Positions 8,051-13,412 of a stretch of 15,314 bases of DNA are shown here, piece after piece. This DNA is from CAYOBW01 sp964402115 (GTDB lineage: Bacteria; Verrucomicrobiota; Kiritimatiellia; UBA8416; CAYOBW01), in contig CAYOBW010000169.1 in assembly GCA_964402115.1 (NCBI GenBank), positions 1 through 15,314 of the forward strand, in the 5' to 3' direction. A model generated the notes under the pieces. The model did no database searches. It was not told the origin of the DNA and was given only the letters and a program-made list of their open reading frames with translations. A program made the translations under genes and the position numbers. Position 1 is the first letter of the stretch. Each line of letters starts with the position of its first letter.

Positions 8051-8057
8051 GCTCGAA

Positions 8058-8064
8058 CTCCTTT
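8058..8064 (-). promoter_or_regulatory. Shine-Dalgarno site of the MttB-family gene
   Basis: AAAGGAG on the minus strand, seven bases before the ATG at 8050 and just after the TAA (8070-8072) of an upstream reading frame. Confidence 0.65.
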
Positions 8065-8069
8065 GTGAA

Positions 8070-8140
8070 TTAGGCATAGCCCAAATCCTTGACCTGCGCG
8101 TGCTTCGGCAACTGCTTGTGTTCATCTGGATCCCTTTGTT
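8070..8140 (-). pseudogene. Possible C-terminal remnant of a lost upstream gene
   Basis: On the minus strand this reads QRDPDEHKQLPKHAQVKDL then GYA and a TAA at 8070-8072. The Lys/Glu/Asp-rich composition and GC-ending codons look like a genuine protein C-terminus. The stop lies 19 bases before the MttB-family ATG with its Shine-Dalgarno site between, which is typical operon spacing. Further upstream the frame stays open past 8232 but loses protein-like character and runs into the end of the BNR/beta-strand gene, so the body of the gene is missing. I do not recognise the family. It could be a chance open frame. Confidence 0.35.
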
Positions 8141-8232
8141 GCCATGTCACTCTCGCGTCGACAGTCTCTTCTCTCGTTAGTCCTGGCGGCGAACATCGAT
8201 AGCAGAGCGTGAGACTTGGTTTGACCCCCAAT
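8073..8232. other. Junction between the surface-protein block and the amine operon
   Basis: There is no complete gene here. The left part is the possible C-terminal remnant described separately. The right part (about 8205-8232) contains a GGGGTCAAACC-type string on the minus strand directly after the stop of the BNR/beta-strand gene. I see no convincing intrinsic terminator and no promoter I would defend, although an operon promoter would be expected in or near this stretch. Confidence 0.4.
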
Positions 8233-11200
8233 TTAACGGACGATGAGAAGCCAGCCAGGCCAACCCAGCTCCACGTACCCGGGTGACTCGCTCACGTCCC
8301 ACCCGTCGTACGCCCCGCCGAGGAAACGGGCGCCAGGCGGGTTGGCCGTAATGTTGAACGCGGCGCTGGTCGCGCTGGTCAGCGCGCCGTCCGTGGCGAC
8401 CAGCGTGTAGCCGTCGCCCGCCGCGCTGATGCTCAGGTCGGTAAAGGTCGCCACGCCCGCCACTGCCGCCTTCGAGACCGTCCCGCCCAGCGTGCCGCCG
8501 CCCGGGTTGGTTCCGATGGCCAGCGTGACCGTGGACGAATCCGTCGTCACCCGGTTGCCGTCGGCATCCTGCACTTCCACCACCGGCTGCACGGACAGTT
8601 GCGCCCCCGCCGCGCCGTTGCCCGGCTGCGTCCGGAACGCCAGCTTTGTCGCGCTGCCCGGAACCTGCCGCACCAGCAGTCCGCTCGTGCCGCCAACGTT
8701 ATCTTCGTGATGCGCAAACCACAGGCTCTGCCCTGACGTAAGCGTGACGGAGATCGTCCTGGCGCCTCCTGCGCCGTAATTACCTGTGTTATCGCTGCCA
8801 GGTTCGTTGCCCGCTGCGCCAGCCCATATCTTGCCGGCCTGGGTCGCATCGGTTGTCCGCCCCTCAAAAACGGTCACGTTGTAGGTTCCAGCCGGAAGCC
8901 CCGTGATCTCCATCTTGACGTAGCCGCCGTTGACACTTCCCCACATATAGTCGTCCCGCGCCTCTTTCGGGACCGGGATCCCGTCATAAGTGGCGGAAGT
9001 TCCGGGCGCACCAGCATTGCCGTCGCCCCCGAACGTGCCGGAGCGCGTTGAGATCTTGACACCCGTGACCACACCCGCCCAATCGGTCAGCGCAAGGTCG
9101 GTGAACGTGTTCGCGGTGATCGTGTCGAAACCGCTGGCGGACCCGCTTAGAGAACTGAAATCAATCTTCAGTACGCTGAGACCGGCCGCCACGCTCAACA
9201 CGCCATTCGCCGGATTGAAACTCCACGCCTGCCCGCCCGTCAGCGCGGGCGTGACGCTGGCGAAGTCGCCCGTCTTCGTGCCGGAAGCCGAGAACAGTTG
9301 GAAGGTCTGGCCGATGGTCAGCATGCCGGAGAGATTGGTGACAACGAGCGAGCCGCCGTAGGTGAGATTGGTCACGCCCTGAACGAAATCGCGCTGGCCG
9401 TTGCTGGCGTTGACCTCGACGAAGGTTGTTCCCGCCAGCGTGAGGCTGTTGCTGATGGTGAGCGTGCCGAGGGAAGCGCCGGGCGCAAGCGTGCCGCCCG
9501 CCTGCACACTGACCGCGCCGCCAATGACGCCACTGCCGCCCAGGATGCCGCCGCTGACGGTGACGGGGCTGTTGTCGAGCGAGCCGTTGACGAGCAGGGT
9601 GCCGAGGCTGACGGTGGTGGGGCCGGTGTAGGTGTTGGCGCCGCTGAGCGTGAGCGTGCCGGCACCGGACTTGGCGACCGGCATCGCCGCAGTCGAACCG
9701 TTGGCAATGACGCCGCTGACCGTGCTGTTGCCGCTGCCGGTGAATACGACGTCTCGGCCGGTCGTCGTGGGCGTGATGTTGCCGGCCAGGGTCAGCGTCC
9801 CGGCGTCGCTCTGGAACATCGTGCCGCCACCGCCGATGGGGAGGCTGAACGAACCGTTGATGGTGTTGTTGCCCGCCACATTGATGATGGGCGCGGAGGC
9901 CGCAGTGGCACCCCCGGCATCCGAACCATTGTTGCTCGTGTTGAAGCTGATACCGAACGCGAGCGTCAGGTCGCCGCCGCTGCCGTCCAGCTTCAGGGTC
10001 CGGCCGGTGCCTGTGATGTTAACCGTCTTCGTTCCCGTGCCGAGCGCATTGCTGTGCTTGATGGTGAGCACGCTGGGTAGGGTGGTGCTGCCCGACGCGC
10101 CAATCGTGACACCGCCGGTTAAGGTGTTGGCGACTGATAGCGTGGCGGTGCCGGCACCCGACTTGGTCAGGCTGCCGTTTTCGCTGACGACGGTGGGCAT
10201 GGTGAAGGTGCTGCCGCCGCTGCCGATGGTGAGCGCGCCGCCGCCGGTGGTGATGCTGCCAGCCCCGGTCACAGAGTCAAAGGTCTGGGCCTGGCCGTTC
10301 ATGTCCAGAGTGCCGGTCACCACGATGTCGTTGCCGGAGGCGATGCGATTGGCCCCGCTGGATAACTGGAGTGTGCCCGCGCTGATGGTCGTCGTGCCGC
10401 TGTAGGTGTTCGCGCCGGAAAGGGTCAGCGTGCCGGTGCCGGTCTTGCTAACCGTGCCGGTGCCGCCGATAGCCCCACCGGAGAACGTGTAATTCGACGA
10501 CGAGTTGACGGTCACGGAGCCCGGCGTTACGGTGCCGGACACAGACACCGTGCCCGCCCCCGAACCGAGAAACTTGGCGTTGTCGCCGCTCTTGTATGTG
10601 GAGCCGCTCCAACTCGTGGAGTCCGGCTGGGCCCAGGTCATGTCGGTGCTGCCGTCCCAAATGACATCAGCGGGCACGCTGGCTTGGAACTGGTAGAAGT
10701 AAACGGTGGCCCATTGCGGCTTGTCGGCGGCCAGCGAGCCGATGACCTTGCCGTCGGGCGTGAGGGTGCGGCAGCCGCCGACGTTGTTAAGCAAGGTGTT
10801 GCTGAGGTCGCCGCTGCCGGAGGTCGGCGTGATGGCGTGGTTCTGCCAGGTGCTGCCGTTGTCGTAGCTGACCAGCGCCACCAGCCGCAGTTGCGACGAA
10901 CTCCCATAATGGCGGCCCACGGCAAACAGCGGACCGGTCGGATCATTCGGGTTGGAGGCGAACAAGCCGTCGCCTTGCGAAGACTGGATGGCCGGATTGC
11001 CCCACTGGTTGCCCCAGTCGGTGTAGCTGTCGATCTCGCGCACCCCGGTGGTGGCGTTGAAGCGCATGTAGTGCTGGCGGACGGGGGTGACGCCGCTGGT
11101 GTTATACTGGAAATGCACCTTGCCGTTCTTGACGTGCATGTTGCCCAACCAGGTGTTGAGGGTGTCCTCGTCCTCGAGGTTGATCTGGGTCGAGTTCGGG

Positions 11201-11949
11201 CTGTCGGGGTCGCACGAGACGGGGATCGACACCGCCGTGCCGTCCATCTTCTTCCAGTTGTTCCCGCCGTCGGTGGACTTCACGTAGCGGATGGTCTCAT
11301 AGGGAATGGCACCCGCACTGTCAGCGGTGGTCATAGTATAGTGGATCACGCCGCCCTCGTCCACGAACAAGTGAGGGTAGGAAGGTCCCGATCCGGTCGA
11401 ACCGCCGATCCAGACACGTTTGGTCAGCGGTTGGCTCCCCGTCTTGGTGAAGCCCAGAAAATACCCCGTCTGCGTGGCGTGATAGAGCATGCCCCGGGTG
11501 CGGTCGTAGCAGGAGGCGAACTTGCCGCCGCTGCCGGCGGCGCCGGTGTCGTCGTTGACGACCGGCGTGGTGTAGTTGCCCGGCGCGAATTTCATGAAGC
11601 GCGTTCCGCTGCTGTCGCTTCTGGGAAAGATCAGGTAGAGGTTGTTAGCCTCGTCGGTCTCGAGGGTCGGCGGGTTGACGCTGTAGGCCTCCTCGTAAAC
11701 CGTCGCGAAGGTCCGGCCGCCGTCGGTGCTGCGGTTCAACCAGAAATGCCCGGGGACGCTTTCCCGATCGCCGCGCGTGGCGAAGATCCCGTAATCGTTC
11801 TGGACCACCTTCTGGTTGTGGCTTTGGAAGGGCACCCGGATGCCCCCCGGGATGGTGGCCACGTCGATGGTGACCTGCGCCGCGGCCGGCGCCCCCCCTG
11901 CGAGGACGAACGCCGCGCACAGGACGATGATGATCGGAGAGCTCCTCAT
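8233..11949 (-). CDS. Secreted protein: BNR (sialidase-like) head, autotransporter-type beta-strand stalk, Ig-like module and DGWD tail
   Basis: The 1238-residue product has a signal peptide (1-25, ending PAAAQ). Residues about 26-425 look like a BNR/sialidase-type beta-propeller with Asp boxes at STDGGRTF (74-81), STDGGNNW (225-232) and SYDNGSTW (361-368). From about 428 to 920 it carries autotransporter-associated beta-strand repeats, seen in GTGTLTLSGANTYSGTTTIS (504-523), SGAGTATLSVANTLTG (597-612) and SGAGTLTLSGANTYTGPTTV (761-780). Residues about 925-1097 are a jelly-roll-like region, 1102-1202 an Ig-like module shared with the next surface gene, and 1208-1238 a DGWD tail. No C-terminal beta-barrel follows, so it is not a classical autotransporter. 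Sialidase activity is not shown; BNR folds also only bind. I chose the Met before the signal peptide; no Shine-Dalgarno is visible, a strong hairpin lies just upstream, and the frame is open to an ATG at 12096. Confidence 0.82.
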   Translation of the reverse strand: MRSSPIIIVLCAAFVLAGGAPAAAQVTIDVATIPGGIRVPFQSHNQKVVQNDYGIFATRGDRESVPGHFWLNRSTDGGRTFATVYEEAYSVNPPTLETDEANNLYLIFPRSDSSGTRFMKFAPGNYTTPVVNDDTGAAGSGGKFASCYDRTRGMLYHATQTGYFLGFTKTGSQPLTKRVWIGGSTGSGPSYPHLFVDEGGVIHYTMTTADSAGAIPYETIRYVKSTDGGNNWKKMDGTAVSIPVSCDPDSPNSTQINLEDEDTLNTWLGNMHVKNGKVHFQYNTSGVTPVRQHYMRFNATTGVREIDSYTDWGNQWGNPAIQSSQGDGLFASNPNDPTGPLFAVGRHYGSSSQLRLVALVSYDNGSTWQNHAITPTSGSGDLSNTLLNNVGGCRTLTPDGKVIGSLAADKPQWATVYFYQFQASVPADVIWDGSTDMTWAQPDSTSWSGSTYKSGDNAKFLGSGAGTVSVSGTVTPGSVTVNSSSNYTFSGGAIGGTGTVSKTGTGTLTLSGANTYSGTTTISAGTLQLSSGANRIASGNDIVVTGTLDMNGQAQTFDSVTGAGSITTGGGALTIGSGGSTFTMPTVVSENGSLTKSGAGTATLSVANTLTGGVTIGASGSTTLPSVLTIKHSNALGTGTKTVNITGTGRTLKLDGSGGDLTLAFGISFNTSNNGSDAGGATAASAPIINVAGNNTINGSFSLPIGGGGTMFQSDAGTLTLAGNITPTTTGRDVVFTGSGNSTVSGVIANGSTAAMPVAKSGAGTLTLSGANTYTGPTTVSLGTLLVNGSLDNSPVTVSGGILGGSGVIGGAVSVQAGGTLAPGASLGTLTISNSLTLAGTTFVEVNASNGQRDFVQGVTNLTYGGSLVVTNLSGMLTIGQTFQLFSASGTKTGDFASVTPALTGGQAWSFNPANGVLSVAAGLSVLKIDFSSLSGSASGFDTITANTFTDLALTDWAGVVTGVKISTRSGTFGGDGNAGAPGTSATYDGIPVPKEARDDYMWGSVNGGYVKMEITGLPAGTYNVTVFEGRTTDATQAGKIWAGAAGNEPGSDNTGNYGAGGARTISVTLTSGQSLWFAHHEDNVGGTSGLLVRQVPGSATKLAFRTQPGNGAAGAQLSVQPVVEVQDADGNRVTTDSSTVTLAIGTNPGGGTLGGTVSKAAVAGVATFTDLSISAAGDGYTLVATDGALTSATSAAFNITANPPGARFLGGAYDGWDVSESPGYVELGWPGWLLIVR
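8235..8319. repeat. 85-bp gene-end repeat, copy A
   Basis: Pairs with 12162-12246: by hand count 80 of 85 bases match without indels, including uninterrupted runs of 22 and 31 bases. It covers the last codons of the BNR/beta-strand gene, which encode the DGWD tail. Weaker similarity continues about 12 bases past the stop codon. Confidence 0.9.
8296..8328 (-). repeat. DGWD motif copy 1 (C-terminal)
   Basis: Encodes RFLGGAYDGWD, followed by VSESPGY and a short hydrophobic end PGWLLIVR at the C-terminus of the BNR/beta-strand protein. Confidence 0.85.
8363..8646 (-). repeat. Dispersed 284-bp Ig-like module, copy in the BNR/beta-strand gene
   Basis: Collinear without indels with 14212-14495 in the tandem Ig-like gene; I count about 24 differences (roughly 91% identity). 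It encodes an Ig-like module containing VVEVQDADGNRVTTDSSTV and GYTLVATDGALTSATSA. Shared DNA across separate genes points to recent duplication or gene conversion. Confidence 0.85.
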
Positions 11950-11955
11950 CTGGAA

Positions 11956-11994
11956 AGAGCAGTTCAACCGCGCTTCGCGCGCTCGAACTGCTTT
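11956..11994 (-). promoter_or_regulatory. Strong hairpin just upstream of the BNR/beta-strand gene start
   Basis: GCAGTTC (minus strand, from 11991) pairs with GAACTGC (ending at 11959). The stem continues inward with a GC-rich part, one G-G mismatch and a GAA loop, and outward with a few A-T/G-T pairs. It ends six bases before the ATG at 11949, where a Shine-Dalgarno site would sit. On the minus strand no T-run follows, so it is not an intrinsic terminator for these genes. On the plus strand a T-rich stretch follows, but no plus-strand gene is present. If translation instead starts at 12096, the hairpin is inside the coding region. Confidence 0.5.
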
Positions 11995-12096
11995 GTTTGT
12001 TGGCTTTTTTGAGCCGCTGGACCATCCGTTTTGCTTCGGTTGTCGGACCCGTTTGGTGAAACGGCACAGTTGCTCCATCATGCCCGTAAGACTCAT

Positions 12097-12159
12097 ATTG
12101 TAAACGCCTTAACACAGGGAAGCGGACAGAAACAGACCCCGCTGGACCCGACCCCCCAT
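12097..12159. other. Short spacer after the fibronectin-type gene
   Basis: This contains a C-rich string read as GGGGGGTCGGGTCC and GGGGTCTG on the minus strand, resembling the GGGGTC string after the BNR/beta-strand gene. From here to the chosen start of that gene (11949) the only other structure I see is the hairpin at 11956-11994. I find no terminator. Confidence 0.4.
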
Positions 12160-13407
12160 TCAACGGACGATGAGAAGCCAGCCCGGCAAACCCAGCTCCG
12201 CGTATCCGGGTGACTCGCTCACGTCCCACCCGTCGTGCGCCCCGCCCACCCACAGGACGCGCACCTCCAGCGTGTACAGGTCGGTCACGGCCGCCGTGCC
12301 GTCGCCCACCAGGTCCAATTCCAGCCGCGAGGCGCCGGCAGGTGCGCGCCGCAAGTCCGTCAGCTTCAGGCCCTCAACCGTCAGCGTGTCGGCCGTGGCG
12401 AAATCCGCCGTCACCGGAATCAACAGCGCGCGACCGTCGTCCGAGTAGCCGGCAGCCCCCACCTTGCCCGCGGCGTCGCCGGAAAAGGACACGGCCGCGA
12501 CGGTGTCAAACCGGCACGGCCAGCCCGCGGGCACGCGGACCCGCAGCGTGCCCCCGTTGGCGATCAGGCCCGCCGGCTCCGTGACCTCGATCGTCAGCGG
12601 CGCCAGCGCCGCGCTCGCCGCCCACCAGTCGAACACCTGGTCGGCCCCGGACGAGAGCGACACGCTCAGGGTCGTCACGACGGCCGGCGGGGACGACCAT
12701 TCCGAGAGCCCCGCTTCGTTCGTAGCGGCGATGCGGTACGAGTACGTCTCGCCCGCGGCCAGCCCGGCGCGGTCCGCGTAGCCGGTGGAGCCCGCCCCCA
12801 CCGTCGCAAGCGGCGCCCAGCCGCCCGATAGCGTGTTCGAGCGCTCGATCGCGTACCCGGTTTCCGTACGGAAAGAATCCGTCCACGACAGATCAACGCC
12901 CGCCGGAGACACCGCCGCGGCCTTAAGATCGGTCACCGCCAAGCCGGTCAAGGCCGAGCTGAACGACCGGTCCCCGGCGCTCCAGCTACTCAGTCCGCTC
13001 TCGCTGTTGGTGGCGTAAAAGATGTAGTAGTACTTCGTATCCGCGGTCAGGTTGCCGATCGCGACGCCGTCCACGCGTCCGATGGATAGCGGATCCCCGA
13101 AGAAATTCGTATTCGCCCACGTCCAGTTCGTGGAGGCATTGTCCGTGCCCCAGAACAGGTACGCCTGCGCGTTCGTCCCCAGCAGCGTGCAGCCCGCCTC
13201 CGCGCCGCCGGCGGTAATCTTCGAGACGCTATCGTCCGTGCCCCACACCGGCTGCCCGAGCAACAGCGAATACAGGAATGTGCCCTCGGCGCGGTCCCAG
13301 CCGTCGTACGATCCGCCGCGGAACCGGTCGTCCTCAGCCGCATGGATTGCCACAGCGGACAGGAGGAGAGTTATGATCACGCATTCAATCCTGGCCATCA
13401 CACTCAT
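12160..13407 (-). CDS. Secreted fibronectin-type protein with N- and C-terminal DGWD motifs
   Basis: The 415-residue product has a signal peptide (MSVMARIECVII through AIHA, about 1-23). Immediately after it comes RFRGGSYDGWD (28-38). A beta-rich region with WGTDNASTNWTW and TADTKYYYIFYATNSESGLS resembles a fibronectin III-like fold. A clearer fibronectin III domain spans about 156-247 (VDLSWTDSFRTETGYAIERS, TYSYRIAATNEAGLSEWS). A third beta region follows, and the protein ends in VGGAHDGWD plus VSESPGY and PGWLLIVR. No catalytic domain is visible, so an adhesive or structural surface role is likely. Start choice is uncertain: a GTG at 13416 overlaps the previous stop as GTGA, and ATGs lie at 13407 and 13398; none has a strong Shine-Dalgarno site. 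The near-overlap implies coupling to the upstream surface-protein gene. The gene ends 210 bases before the chosen start of the next. Confidence 0.75.
   Translation of the reverse strand: MSVMARIECVIITLLLSAVAIHAAEDDRFRGGSYDGWDRAEGTFLYSLLLGQPVWGTDDSVSKITAGGAEAGCTLLGTNAQAYLFWGTDNASTNWTWANTNFFGDPLSIGRVDGVAIGNLTADTKYYYIFYATNSESGLSSWSAGDRSFSSALTGLAVTDLKAAAVSPAGVDLSWTDSFRTETGYAIERSNTLSGGWAPLATVGAGSTGYADRAGLAAGETYSYRIAATNEAGLSEWSSPPAVVTTLSVSLSSGADQVFDWWAASAALAPLTIEVTEPAGLIANGGTLRVRVPAGWPCRFDTVAAVSFSGDAAGKVGAAGYSDDGRALLIPVTADFATADTLTVEGLKLTDLRRAPAGASRLELDLVGDGTAAVTDLYTLEVRVLWVGGAHDGWDVSESPGYAELGLPGWLLIVR
12162..12246. repeat. 85-bp gene-end repeat, copy B
   Basis: Partner of 8235-8319, with five differences by hand count. 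It encodes the C-terminal tail of the fibronectin-type protein; three of the differences change residues (His for Tyr, Ala for Val, Leu for Trp). Confidence 0.9.
12223..12255 (-). repeat. DGWD motif copy 2 (C-terminal)
   Basis: Encodes LWVGGAHDGWD, followed by VSESPGY and the same hydrophobic ending as copy 1. The two residues before the GG pair differ from RFL in the other copies, and His replaces Tyr. Confidence 0.85.
13294..13326 (-). repeat. DGWD motif copy 3 (N-terminal)
   Basis: Encodes RFRGGSYDGWD, four residues after the predicted signal-peptide cleavage site of the fibronectin-type protein. It is the only copy at a mature N-terminus. Confidence 0.85.
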
Positions 13408-13412
13408 GCGCT

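Noticed and set aside
11950..12096. N-terminal extension of the BNR/beta-strand protein from the ATG at 12096
   Set aside because: The extension would place about 49 non-hydrophobic residues before a clear signal peptide, has no Shine-Dalgarno site and contains the hairpin. It is kept as an alternative only.
12160..13407. PEP-CTERM or LPXTG anchoring of the surface proteins
   Set aside because: The C-termini have no PEP or LPXTG motif, no full transmembrane helix and only a single terminal basic residue.
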